Part shown: positions 9,591 through 17,819 of the stretch, one piece after another
Layout of the letters: each line of letters starts with the position of its first letter
Position numbering within the stretch: position 1 is the stretch's first letter
Source: Antrihabitans cavernicola
GTDB taxonomy: Bacteria > Actinomycetota > Actinomycetes > Mycobacteriales > Mycobacteriaceae
Direction of reading: 5' to 3'
DNA: 64,000 nucleotides
Assembly: GCF_008297975.1 (NCBI RefSeq)
Contig: NZ_VLNY01000001.1
Location: forward strand, 372,001-436,000
Translations under genes and position numbers: made by a program
The notes under the pieces: model-generated
The model's input: only the letters and a program-made list of their open reading frames with translations
Told to the model about the DNA's origin: nothing
Databases searched by the model: none

Positions 9591-10334
9591 ATGGACGAAC
9601 AGACAACACTTGCCGGTCGAGTCGCGCTTGTGACCGGTGGTTCTCGTGGGATCGGACGCGGAATCGCGGAGGCGCTCGGTCGGGCCGGAGCGGCGGTGGC
9701 CGTCAACTATCGCCACCGCGAGGACGAAGCGGCCGCAGCGGTCGCCGCGATCGACGAGGCCGGCGGCCGAGCAATCGCCGTATGCGCGGACGTCTCCGTT
9801 GCCGCCGAGGTGCAGGCGTTGACAGAACAGGTCGTGTCCGAACTGGGCCCGGTCGACGTGCTCGTGAACAACGCCGGAATCGCAACCATTCGCGGCGTGG
9901 ACGACATCACCGAGGCGGACTTCGATCAGACGCTTTCGGTCAATCTGAAGTCGGCCTTCCTGTGCACCCAAGCCGTGCTCCCCGGAATGCGAGAGCGAGG
10001 CTGGGGACGGATAGTGAACATCTCGTCGATCGCCGCGCGCGGCGCTGGCGGCATCGGCGTGCACTACAACGCGTCGAAGTCGGGATTGGAAGGGCTCACC
10101 CGCGGATACGCCGCACGGCTTGCGCCCGATGGGATCACGGTCAACGCCATCGCCCCCGGCCTCGTCGATACCGAAATGGCTGCACCACTGAAGGAATCGG
10201 GTGTCGCCGACCGCATTCCCGTCGGCCGAATAGGCAGACCGGACGAGATCGGTCAGGCCGTGTTGATGGTGATCGGCAACGCCTACCTGACTGGGCAGAC
10301 AGTGGCGGTGAACGGCGGCGGAAGCTTCGTATGA
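9591..10334 (+). CDS. SDR family oxidoreductase, 3-oxoacyl-ACP reductase-like
   Basis: This is a classical short-chain dehydrogenase of 247 residues. It has the cofactor motif TGGSRGIGRG near residue 16, the structural NNAG, and the catalytic Ser plus Tyr-x3-Lys set (ISSIAARG, then YNASKSG). The end (GQTVAVNGGGSF) is as in FabG-type reductases. Arg after the glycine motif and the overall likeness to FabG suggest NADPH use, but the substrate is unknown. No Shine-Dalgarno sequence is visible. A TAACCT element about 10 bp before the ATG would fit a leaderless transcript. It lies 47 bp after the transglutaminase gene on the same strand, so co-expression is possible but not shown. Confidence 0.88.
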   Translation: MDEQTTLAGRVALVTGGSRGIGRGIAEALGRAGAAVAVNYRHREDEAAAAVAAIDEAGGRAIAVCADVSVAAEVQALTEQVVSELGPVDVLVNNAGIATIRGVDDITEADFDQTLSVNLKSAFLCTQAVLPGMRERGWGRIVNISSIAARGAGGIGVHYNASKSGLEGLTRGYAARLAPDGITVNAIAPGLVDTEMAAPLKESGVADRIPVGRIGRPDEIGQAVLMVIGNAYLTGQTVAVNGGGSFV

Positions 10335-10522
10335 CGCCCGTCGACATTTCGCGCACTGAATGTTCACCGGCGCAGTAAGTTTCGCGCGCGTACGCACATT
10401 CGGTGCGCGGAATCGGGAAGGAATAACCGGAAACCACTCATCCGTACGGGCCTCGGCTCCGAATGTCGGGTAATGCCGGAGCGTACCCACGCCCCGGAAA
10501 CCTGGGAGTCGGTGAGTTTCTC

Positions 10523-11230
10523 ATGAGCGCACGTTCTCTAGCGCGCTTCGTCGGTGCCGCAATCGTGGCAGCGGCGATTCCACTTGTTCTGCCCACCCAG
10601 CCGGCCTCTGCGGCGACGTGTCCCGACGTCGAGGTGATCTTCGCGCGGGGAACATCCGAACCGCCAGGGCTCGGCGTCACCGGGACGTCCTTCGTGGAGT
10701 CAGTGCGCTTGCTCGCGGTAGGACGATCGGTCGGATCGTATGCAGTCAATTACCAGGCAAGCAACAATTTCAACGACCCGATCGCCTTGGCCGGAACGGT
10801 CCTCGATGGCATCAGGGACGAGCAGGCGCACGTCGAATACATGGCGGCGAACTGCGCGAACACCAGGCTGGTGCTCGGCGGATACTCGCAGGGTGCAGCC
10901 CTGACCGGCTACGCGACCATGTCGGGAACGCCGGCAGCAGTGCCCACGGAGTACGCAGCCGACTGGCCTGCGCCGCTGCCACCTGCGGTGTCCAATCAGG
11001 TCGCAGCCGTGGTTCTTTTCGGCAAGCCGTCGGACCGATGGTTGCGTGACGCCGGGGCGCCGCCGGCAATTGTCGGTCCGCTCTACGCCGGAAAGAACAC
11101 CGAGTTGTGCATCGGCGGCGACACGATCTGCGACGGCTCGGGCGTCGGCCAGCCCAACGCGCTGCACGGTCTGTACGCCTTCAACGGAATGGCTCTCGGT
11201 GCGGCGGGATTCGTAGTCAGCCGACTCTGA
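10523..11230 (+). CDS. Secreted cutinase-family esterase
   Basis: This is a secreted serine esterase of the cutinase (CULP) family, about 235 residues. It opens with a Sec signal peptide (basic SARSLARF, a hydrophobic Ala/Ile/Leu core, then PASA-A as likely cleavage site). The nucleophile is in GGYSQGA. The C-terminal part holds ICDG (Asp of the triad between disulfide cysteines) and the His of HGLYAF. Four cysteines fit the two family disulfides. Actinobacterial relatives hydrolyse lipids or wax and polyester esters at the cell surface. An in-frame upstream extension exists but would bury the signal peptide, so the ATG at 10523 is preferred. Confidence 0.9.
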   Translation: MSARSLARFVGAAIVAAAIPLVLPTQPASAATCPDVEVIFARGTSEPPGLGVTGTSFVESVRLLAVGRSVGSYAVNYQASNNFNDPIALAGTVLDGIRDEQAHVEYMAANCANTRLVLGGYSQGAALTGYATMSGTPAAVPTEYAADWPAPLPPAVSNQVAAVVLFGKPSDRWLRDAGAPPAIVGPLYAGKNTELCIGGDTICDGSGVGQPNALHGLYAFNGMALGAAGFVVSRL

Positions 11231-11259
11231 CAAACACCTCGCACCATTACTGTGGCCTG

Positions 11260-12552
11260 GTGCCCGCAATCACCCCCATGCCCCCGCTCGCGGATGGCGT
11301 CGGACTTCCGTGGGACATCGCCGTCGACGACGCGGTAGCCGAGCTTGCGCACGCCCGCGACGCCTACGGTGACACCTTCGTCGTCGACAGTGGCGGCGAC
11401 CGCTACCTGTTCACTTTCTCCGCGCAGGGCGTCGAGTCCTTCTATGCGCTGCCGGAGGCACAGGCCAGCAAGGGCGTCGCCGATTTCCTGATGCTCCGAC
11501 GCAAGCTGCCCGACGAGATCTTTCTCGGCCGCCGGATACTGCCCGGTGGACTGTTTCGGCGCGGCGATGTCGCCACGTATCTGAGCAACCTCGACCACGC
11601 GTTGGTCGAGACCGTCACCGAACTCGGCGACGCCGGAACGGTCGACGTCTTCGCCCTCACGCGACGACTCGGTCACCGGATGGGACTGGCGTCCTGGGCA
11701 GGTCCGGGCAACGACACCGGCGACAACTTCGAGCGACTCGTCCTGGCCTTCGACACCCTCGACGGCTCCGACGCCTTCGTTCATCCCGACGCGATGGCCG
11801 CTGTCGCCGCATCGGGCAAGAAGGCTGAGCGCGCGGCACTTGCCGACGTCGGCGAGGTGATCGGTGCGGCTCTCGAGCTGCACAACGGCACTGAAAGCAA
11901 CGACCCCGACGACTCGCTCTTCGGTCGCATCGCGGCGGCCTGGGCCGACGAGCCCGACGATGTTCGCCGCACCGGTGTGGCGGGCGATGTCGCGCTGATC
12001 CACATCGCGTCGATGTCCAACCTCGCCGCGGCCCTCGGCTGGGCGCTGGTCGATCTGGTCGGGCATCCGCACGAGCGCGACCTGGTCGCCGCCGGTGATC
12101 GAACACTCGCCGACCGCTGCGCGTTGGAATCCACCCGACTCGCGCAACGCTCGATCATGGCGCGCAGCGTGCTCGAGCCCGTCGAATTCGCAGACGGCAC
12201 AACCACTTACCGCGTCGATCCCGGTTCGACGATCGCCACGTTGCTACCGCTGACCAACACGTCGGCGGGTCCCGGGTTGACCACGTGGGATCCGCTGCGC
12301 TGGGACCGGCATCGGCTCGCCGACACCAGCGGGCTCGCGTCGGCGCAGTTGGTGACGTCGTTCGGGCACGGCAAGCACTCGTGTCCAGCTCAACCGTTCT
12401 CGCTGGCTGCGATGTCGAAGGCCCTCATCCATCTGCTCTCGACCTACCACGTCGTCGCGCAGTGGACCAGCTACCCGATCCCGGTGCCCGCGCAGATCGG
12501 CGGTGTCGCGCGAGCGGCAGGCCCATGTCCATTGGCTTACCGCCGTGCGTGA
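11260..12552 (+). CDS. Cytochrome P450
   Basis: This is a cytochrome P450 of about 430 residues. The heme-binding loop SFGHGKHSCPAQPF supplies the thiolate Cys375, and the ExxR of helix K is ESTR. The helix I region (ALIHIASMSNLAAALGW) lacks the usual acid/alcohol-Thr pair, so oxygen activation may be unusual or the protein may have shifted chemistry. A proline replaces the glycine after the heme cysteine. The start is a GTG at 11260; an ATG at 11278 is an alternative. It overlaps the following metallopeptidase gene by 8 bp. No ferredoxin or reductase gene lies next to it, and the substrate is unknown. Confidence 0.85.
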   Translation: MPAITPMPPLADGVGLPWDIAVDDAVAELAHARDAYGDTFVVDSGGDRYLFTFSAQGVESFYALPEAQASKGVADFLMLRRKLPDEIFLGRRILPGGLFRRGDVATYLSNLDHALVETVTELGDAGTVDVFALTRRLGHRMGLASWAGPGNDTGDNFERLVLAFDTLDGSDAFVHPDAMAAVAASGKKAERAALADVGEVIGAALELHNGTESNDPDDSLFGRIAAAWADEPDDVRRTGVAGDVALIHIASMSNLAAALGWALVDLVGHPHERDLVAAGDRTLADRCALESTRLAQRSIMARSVLEPVEFADGTTTYRVDPGSTIATLLPLTNTSAGPGLTTWDPLRWDRHRLADTSGLASAQLVTSFGHGKHSCPAQPFSLAAMSKALIHLLSTYHVVAQWTSYPIPVPAQIGGVARAAGPCPLAYRRA

Positions 12553-13546
12553 CTTCACCTGCCCGGTCTGCGGGCAGCATCTTGCGTTCGACAATTCCGT
12601 CTGCCTGTCGTGTTCGAGCCCACTCGGGTACAGCCTCGACGACCGCACGCTGCGAGTGATCGGCAAGGACGGCGTCGACCCCACGCAGTTCCGGCTCTGC
12701 GACAACCTGCATATCGCGCGCTGTAACTGGTTGGTGCCCATCGGGATCGGCAGCGGACTGTGCGAATCGTGCAGACTCACCCGCACCCGACCTGCCGACG
12801 GCCGCACCGAAGACCTCGGCGACTTCGCTAACGCCGAAGCCGCGAAACGACGACTGATCGTGGAGCTGACCGAACTGGGGTTACCCATCGTCGGTCGGGA
12901 CGCCGATCCGCAGTTCGGCCTCGCCTTCGATCTGCTGTCCAGCCGATTCGAGCCGGTGATCACCGGGCACATGAACGGTGTGATCACCCTCGATCTCGCC
13001 GAGGGCGACGACGTGCACCGCGAACGATTGCGCGTGTCGATGGCCGAGCCGTACCGCACGTTGCTCGGACACTTCCGCCACGAGATCGGGCATTACTACT
13101 ACCCGAAGCTGGTCACCGTTCCGGATGCGCTGAACGAGTTCGTCGGACTGTTCGGCGATCCCAACGTCGACTACCGGTGCGCGCTCGAGCGGCATTACGA
13201 CACCGGGGCGCCGTCGGGCTGGGAGAAGACGCACGTGTCGTCCTACGCGACCATGCATCCCGCCGAGGACTGGGCCGAGACGTTCGCCCACTACCTGCAC
13301 ATCCGCGACACCCTCGACACCGCAGCCGCATTCGGAATGGTCCCTGCCGGAGCGACTTTCGATCGACCGCCGGAGGGACCGTCCGCATTCGACCAGATCA
13401 TCGAGATGTGGCTGCCGTTGTCGTGGTCGCTGAATATGGTGAACAGATCGATGGGTCATCCGGATCTCTATCCGTTCGTGCTGCCCGCGGCGGTGCTGGA
13501 AAAGATGCGGTTCATTCACACAGTGATTACGAGGAGCGGATCGTGA
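12545..13546 (+). CDS. Putative zinc-binding metallopeptidase (zinc ribbon + HExxH)
   Basis: This 333-residue protein is predicted cytoplasmic. The N-terminus is a zinc ribbon (CPVCGQH, then CLSC), and a further Cys pair (CESCR) lies near residue 75. The core has HEIGHYYY with His179, Glu180 and His183, the zincin signature. It matches the family annotated as putative zinc-binding metallopeptidase (Pfam zinc-ribbon_6 plus Peptidase_Mx, from memory). No substrate is known. It overlaps the P450 by 8 bp upstream and the hydroxyacid oxidase by 4 bp downstream, so the three are one translational unit. Related peptidases are often found near ATP-grasp/alpha-E/transglutaminase genes, which lie about 3 kb upstream here. 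Confidence 0.88.
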   Translation: MRDFTCPVCGQHLAFDNSVCLSCSSPLGYSLDDRTLRVIGKDGVDPTQFRLCDNLHIARCNWLVPIGIGSGLCESCRLTRTRPADGRTEDLGDFANAEAAKRRLIVELTELGLPIVGRDADPQFGLAFDLLSSRFEPVITGHMNGVITLDLAEGDDVHRERLRVSMAEPYRTLLGHFRHEIGHYYYPKLVTVPDALNEFVGLFGDPNVDYRCALERHYDTGAPSGWEKTHVSSYATMHPAEDWAETFAHYLHIRDTLDTAAAFGMVPAGATFDRPPEGPSAFDQIIEMWLPLSWSLNMVNRSMGHPDLYPFVLPAAVLEKMRFIHTVITRSGS

Positions 13547-14703
13547 ACTACAGCGATTACCAGTCGGGCATCTATGCCCAGGGCATGTTCGCGAACATGC
13601 TGCCCGAGGTGACCACCGATCTGGCCGGGCTCGAAGAGAAGGCCGCAGCGACGCTCTCCCCCGATGCCCTCGGCTACATCGTTCCCAGCGCGGGCAGCGG
13701 AGCGACGGCGCGCGCGAATCGCGCCGCGTTCGACAAGTGGCAGATCGTGCCGCGGATGCTGCGCGGGTCTGCCGAGCGCGACCTGTCGTGCACGGTGCTC
13801 GGAACCGACATGCCTGCCCCCGTGCTGATCGCTCCCGTCGGCGTGCAGCAGCTGGCGCATCCGGACGGCGAACTCGCGACCGCGCGCGCTGCAACGGCGT
13901 TGGGACTGACCTACACGCATTCGACGGCGGCGACGCATTCTTTCGAACAGGTTGCCGAGGCCAGCGGCACCGGTTCGCGCTGGTATCAGCTGTATTGGCC
14001 AACCGATCGCGACGTCTGCATCAGCTTTCTGAAACGCGCGAAGGACAGCGGCTTCACCACGCTGGTAGTCACCCTCGATACCGGTGTGCTCGGTTGGCGG
14101 CCCAAGGACCTCGACCGCGGCTACCTGCCGTTCCTCGTTAACACCGGCCTCGCGAACTACCTGACCGACCCGGCCTTTCTTGCCGGCCTCAGCAAGCCAG
14201 TCGAACAAGATCCTGCCGCTGCGACAGCACGCTGGATCGGCATGTTCCCGCACGTCGGACTCGCCTGGTCCGATCTGCCCTTCCTGCGCGAACATTGGGA
14301 CGGCCCGATCGTGCTCAAGGGCATCTGCTGTGTCGAGGACGCGCGACTGGCCGTCGACGCGGGTATGGACGGCATCATCGTGTCGAACCACGGCGGCAGG
14401 CAGATAGACGGCGCGCGGGGTTCGCTCGACGCGCTGCCCGCGATCGCCACTGCCGTCGGCGGGCAGATCGCGGTGCTCTTCGACTCCGGTGTGCGCACCG
14501 GCGCTGACTTGTTCAAAGCGCTCGCATTGGGTGCCGACGCCGTGCTGATCGGCAGGCCTTTCCTCTACGGCCTCGCACTGGCCGGACAGTCCGGCGTAGA
14601 GCAGGTCATGCGCTCACTGCTCGCCGAATTCGACATCACCCTGGCGCTCTCCGGCTACGGTTCGCCGGCGGAGCTCGGCCCGTCGTCACTCCTTCCTGCG
14701 TAG
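13543..14703 (+). CDS. FMN-dependent alpha-hydroxyacid oxidase (lactate 2-monooxygenase-like)
   Basis: This is an FMN-dependent 2-hydroxyacid oxidising enzyme of 386 residues with a TIM barrel. The catalytic histidine is His283 in VSNHGGRQIDG; FMN-binding segments include YQLYWPTDRD, VTLDTGVLGWRPKDL and LFDSGVRTGAD. The order and spacing of these motifs resemble mycobacterial lactate 2-monooxygenase (lactate + O2 to acetate, CO2 and water) more than respiratory lactate dehydrogenase. The actual substrate may differ, given its neighbours. The GTG overlaps the metallopeptidase stop (GTGA) and has a GAGGAG ribosome site. Confidence 0.9.
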   Translation: MNYSDYQSGIYAQGMFANMLPEVTTDLAGLEEKAAATLSPDALGYIVPSAGSGATARANRAAFDKWQIVPRMLRGSAERDLSCTVLGTDMPAPVLIAPVGVQQLAHPDGELATARAATALGLTYTHSTAATHSFEQVAEASGTGSRWYQLYWPTDRDVCISFLKRAKDSGFTTLVVTLDTGVLGWRPKDLDRGYLPFLVNTGLANYLTDPAFLAGLSKPVEQDPAAATARWIGMFPHVGLAWSDLPFLREHWDGPIVLKGICCVEDARLAVDAGMDGIIVSNHGGRQIDGARGSLDALPAIATAVGGQIAVLFDSGVRTGADLFKALALGADAVLIGRPFLYGLALAGQSGVEQVMRSLLAEFDITLALSGYGSPAELGPSSLLPA

Positions 14704-14728
14704 CTGCGCACCTTGCGCCAGCCGCACC

Positions 14729-15060
14729 ATGACGATGACCAATTTTGGGAGCAATCTTGGTGCCCTGAATTTGTACGGATCGACGCCGTATGCGTTCGAT
14801 AGCGCTTCCTACGGCACCGCCGAAGCATTAGCCACCATGCGGCTATCGCATTGGGCGGAGCACAGCAACAACAGCAATGGTCCTCGGCTCTGGCGTCCCG
14901 CGACATCATCGGGCGACCCAAAGGCATGCTCATGGAGCCCTACGCCATCACTGCTGTGCAGGCCTTCAGCTTGCTCACCCAGCTCTCCCAGGAAGGAAAC
15001 ACCAAACTGGGCGACGTCGCGCAATCACTCGTCGAACTCGGCAGCGATCGCCAACCCTGA
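14729..15060 (+). pseudogene. GAF-ANTAR RNA-binding antiterminator, truncated and frameshifted
   Basis: Two frames together encode the end of a GAF-ANTAR regulator. One frame (14729 to about 14836) gives the GAF end (SNLGALNLYGSTPYAFDS). After a shift near 14836 the other gives HAAIALGG, then the ANTAR core ASRDIIGRPKGMLMEPYAIT and LSQEGNTKLGDVAQSLVE. Joining the frames needs one extra base in the C-run of GCCACCATG, so a single-base deletion explains it. The first 100 or more residues of the GAF domain are absent. ANTAR proteins bind paired stem-loops in RNA and prevent termination. This copy is probably dead, though a 69-residue ANTAR-only peptide from 14851 could still be made. The other bases of the 14704-15202 gap show nothing further. 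Confidence 0.75.
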
Positions 15061-15202
15061 GCCAGACCACCTCGCCGAGCCGCTCATGGCTACTGCCGCC
15101 GGATTGCCATTTGTCGGATGTTCCGTAGCATCGAAGGTGCACGCCGTCGGCAATGAAGCAGCCCGTTGTACACGGATTCCATTGCTGGCAAAAGGATTTC
15201 TG

Positions 15203-16345
15203 ATGCGCGCAGTTGTCTACAACGGTCCCCGCGACATCTCTGTCGAGGAGGTGCCCGACGCGAAGATCGAGCAAACCACCGATGCAATCGTCAAGATCAC
15301 CGCGACCAATATTTGTGGGTCAGACCTACACATGTACGAGGGGCGAACCAGCCTCGACGCCGGCAGAGTCATCGGCCACGAGAATCTGGGCGAAGTCGTC
15401 GAGGTCGGTGCCGGGGTGTATTCGGTCAAGGTCGGTGATCGAATTGCGTTGCCTTTCAACATCGGTTGCGGATTCTGCGCAAACTGCACTAGCGGATTGA
15501 CAGCGTTCTGTCTGATCGTCAACCCTCCCAATGCAGGCGGCGCCTACGGTTACGCCGAAATGGGGCCGTACAACGGTGGACAAGCAGAGTATCTGCGGGT
15601 GCCGTTCGCCGATTTCAACGCGCTGCAACTTCCCGAAGACAGCGTCGAGAAAGAAAACGACTACGTCATGCTCACCGACATCATGCCCACCGGATGGCAC
15701 GGAACCCGGCTGGCGAAACTGCAGCCAGGCGAGAGCATCGTCGTCTACGGCGGCGGTCCGGTCGGGCTGATGGCCGCCTATTCTGCCGAAATACAAGGCG
15801 CAAGCAGGGTTTTCGTCATCGACCACATCGGGGAGCGAGTCGCCCTAGCGGAGAAGTTCGGCGCGACCGGCATCAACACCGCCGACGGCGATCCAGTGGA
15901 ACAGATCAACGAGATCACCAACGGGGCCGGCGTCGATCGCGGTGTCGAGGCCGTCGGCTATCAAGCCCACGACTCCTCCGGTGTCGAGCGATCGAACCTC
16001 ACGATGAACGCACTCGTCGACATCGTGAAGCCCACCGGCGGAATCGGCGTCGTCGGCGTCTTTTTGCCCGAGGATCCTGGGGCCGACGACGAACAGGCGC
16101 GCGAGGGACGGATGGACTTCGACTTCGGGAAGTTCTTCTTCAAGGGTCAGACGATCGGTACCGGCCAGGCCAACGTCAAGGCCTACGATCGGCAACTCCG
16201 CGAGCTCGTCCACCACGGCAAAGCGACACCGTCACGACTCGTCTCCCACAACCTCGGGCTCGATGCCGCTCCGGATGCGTACCGGCACTTCGATGCTCGC
16301 GACGCGGGATGGACGAAGGTTGTCCTCAATCCCACCGGCGGCTGA
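15203..16345 (+). CDS. Zinc-dependent alcohol dehydrogenase, formaldehyde dehydrogenase-like
   Basis: This is a medium-chain zinc dehydrogenase of 380 residues. Catalytic zinc ligands are Cys38 (NICGSD) and His59-Glu60 (IGHEN). The structural zinc site is Cys89, Cys92, Cys95 and Cys103. The NAD(P)-binding motif is GGGPVGLMAAY near 185-195, followed by IDHIGERVALAEKFGA. The long insert with GYAEMGPYNGGQAEYLRVP and the region around GYQAHD resemble glutathione-independent formaldehyde dehydrogenases and related dismutases. The true substrate could be another aldehyde or alcohol. An AAAGGA ribosome site precedes the ATG. A strong hairpin follows at 16357. Confidence 0.9.
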   Translation: MRAVVYNGPRDISVEEVPDAKIEQTTDAIVKITATNICGSDLHMYEGRTSLDAGRVIGHENLGEVVEVGAGVYSVKVGDRIALPFNIGCGFCANCTSGLTAFCLIVNPPNAGGAYGYAEMGPYNGGQAEYLRVPFADFNALQLPEDSVEKENDYVMLTDIMPTGWHGTRLAKLQPGESIVVYGGGPVGLMAAYSAEIQGASRVFVIDHIGERVALAEKFGATGINTADGDPVEQINEITNGAGVDRGVEAVGYQAHDSSGVERSNLTMNALVDIVKPTGGIGVVGVFLPEDPGADDEQAREGRMDFDFGKFFFKGQTIGTGQANVKAYDRQLRELVHHGKATPSRLVSHNLGLDAAPDAYRHFDARDAGWTKVVLNPTGG

Positions 16346-16356
16346 ATCGACGAACG

Positions 16357-16384
16357 CCACTCTCGCCCGGGAGGGCGAGAGTGG
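16357..16384. terminator. Bidirectional hairpin terminator
   Basis: A perfect 12-bp stem, CCACTCTCGCCC pairing with GGGCGAGAGTGG, encloses a GGGA loop. It sits between the end of the zinc dehydrogenase (plus strand) and the end of the SnoaL-like gene (minus strand), so it can terminate both. There is no T-run, as is common for high-GC actinobacterial terminators. Confidence 0.85.
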
Positions 16385-16389
16385 ATGGT

Positions 16390-16800
16390 TCAGGCCAGCC
16401 CTAGCTGCGTCCGGATCCCGAGTTCGTCCGAACTGCCCCATCGCTCAGTCATCTTGCCTGCACTGAATTTGCTGATCTGCACTCCACGGACGTTGATCGA
16501 TTTGCCCGTGGCGTCGTGGCCGTCGAACACGCCACCATGAGTGCCGGTGAGGGTGTATGCGAACGCGACCTGGTCATTGTCGGCGACCAGTGTTTCCACC
16601 TCGACATGGAGATCTGGGAACGCGGTACGCATATCGCTGAAGAACGCCTTGAACCCCTGCGGCCCCGGCACCTGCCCCGGTGCCGGGTCGTGATCGACGC
16701 ACTCGGGTGCAACGACGGTGTCGAATACGTCGAGGTCGCCGCTGTTGACCGCATCTCCGAAGGTCTGCTGGGTGGCAATGTTGCTTTCCGTCTCACTCAT
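16390..16800 (-). CDS. SnoaL-like / ester cyclase family protein
   Basis: This 136-residue protein has the NTF2-like alpha+beta barrel pattern of the SnoaL-like polyketide cyclase/ester cyclase group. It carries FGDAVNSGDLDVFDTVVAPE, CVDHDPAPGQVPGPQGFKAFF and, at the end, a conserved WGSSDELGIRTQLG tail. The Asp-His pair in CVDHDP corresponds to the region of the active site in such proteins. Most bacterial members have unknown substrates. The longer upstream frame has atypical composition; the ATG at 16800 with GAGGAG about 12 bases before is preferred. It follows the FMN reductase-like gene by 116 bp on the same strand. Confidence 0.85.
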   Translation of the reverse strand: MSETESNIATQQTFGDAVNSGDLDVFDTVVAPECVDHDPAPGQVPGPQGFKAFFSDMRTAFPDLHVEVETLVADNDQVAFAYTLTGTHGGVFDGHDATGKSINVRGVQISKFSAGKMTERWGSSDELGIRTQLGLA

Positions 16801-16916
16801 CTTTTGTGTGCTCCTCAATTGTCGAGATATGGCTGCTTGTAGGTGTTCGGGATCCCGCACCCAGCAGTGCTTGCGAGGGCGGGACAGTCTCGCTGTCAAC
16901 ACTTTTCGACACGCCG

Positions 16917-17519
16917 TCAAGGCGCTGGGTAGTTGTCTTTGAGCAACCGTGCCAAGTGGATCGCGTTGGTCGCGGCAGTCTTGGTCGTTCCGGCCGTCTT
17001 CTCAGGAACATCGTCGAGGTCTTGGTAATCGATGCCGTGCATCGCTTCGCCGTTCCAGTAGGTGACGCCCTGGGCAGGAACGGTGAACCCGACATCGTTC
17101 AAGCATTGGTAGATGATGCCGCTGATGTGATGGGCCCCGTCCTCGTTACCGACCACGACCGCGACAGCGACCTTCCCGAACGTCAACGGCCGGCCCTGCG
17201 CATCGGTCTCGGACAACTCGGCATCCAAACGCTCCAGAACCCGCTGACACACACTGCTGGGCTGACCCATCCAAGTCGGCGTCGCCAACACGAGAATGTC
17301 GGCATCGACCAGTTGGGATCGAATAGCCGGCCATTCATCGCCCGAACCCATATCGAGCTCTACGCCCGCGGTGATGTTGTGATCGACCACCCGCACGACC
17401 GAAGCATCCACGTCGGGCATCTGCTCGAGCAGTTGCCGCGCGAGCAGTTCGCTGCTGGAGGAGGCCGGGCTGGGACTCAAGGTGCACACCAGCACTAGCG
17501 CACGCAACAGTTCCGCCAT
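16917..17519 (-). CDS. Flavodoxin-fold NAD(P)H-dependent FMN reductase-like protein
   Basis: This 200-residue protein has a flavodoxin-like fold. The N-terminal strand LVLVCTLSPSPASSSSELL forms the phosphate-binding loop for FMN. The middle motif ATPTWMGQPSS is typical of NAD(P)H-dependent FMN reductases/flavodoxin-family oxidoreductases. Its role could be quinone, nitro-compound or flavin reduction; nothing in the sequence decides. The ATG at 17519 follows AAGGCGG and is preferred to the in-frame ATG at 17534. Together with the SnoaL-like gene it may form a short operon. Confidence 0.85.
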   Translation of the reverse strand: MAELLRALVLVCTLSPSPASSSSELLARQLLEQMPDVDASVVRVVDHNITAGVELDMGSGDEWPAIRSQLVDADILVLATPTWMGQPSSVCQRVLERLDAELSETDAQGRPLTFGKVAVAVVVGNEDGAHHISGIIYQCLNDVGFTVPAQGVTYWNGEAMHGIDYQDLDDVPEKTAGTTKTAATNAIHLARLLKDNYPAP

Positions 17520-17603
17520 GCTTACCGCCTTCATCGTCGGTGCGACATGTCTGCCGCCGCCACATCTGGCGTACCCGCCCCGGTAGCTGACGAAACGAAA
17601 CAA

Positions 17604-17703
17604 GCGGCGGGCGCACCCGCCGCGGCGATCTGTCACCGACCGACCCGCCCATCACAGACCTGAACTGCCTCATTTCCAGCGCCTACTGGACGCAATAGGC
17701 GCT
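17604..17703. promoter_or_regulatory. Two inverted repeats in the 300-bp gap before the heme dioxygenase
   Basis: The 17520-17819 gap has no credible gene. It holds a GCGGCGGG/CCCGCCGC hairpin (17604-17623, 4-base loop). It also holds a second perfect repeat, AGCGCCTA/TAGGCGCT (17678-17703, spacer 10). The second has the spacing of a regulator site upstream of the plus-strand dioxygenase gene. Its role is inferred only. A TAGGTT element at 17808-17813, six bases before the dioxygenase ATG, is a candidate -10 for a leaderless transcript. Confidence 0.4.
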
Positions 17704-17819
17704 CTAGGACCGAGCTGAGTTTTCTGCCGACCACCGCGCGATTCCGCGTAGACTCCGCGCTGTTCGCCAAGTGTGATCCCGGCCACAGTGTTTCCTCAAA
17801 ACAGCGTTAGGTTTGCAGT

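Noticed and set aside
14851-15060. Intact small ANTAR gene
   Set aside because: Its start is a TTG inside the region homologous to the end of a GAF domain, with the rest of that domain in the previous frame; better explained as a pseudogene.
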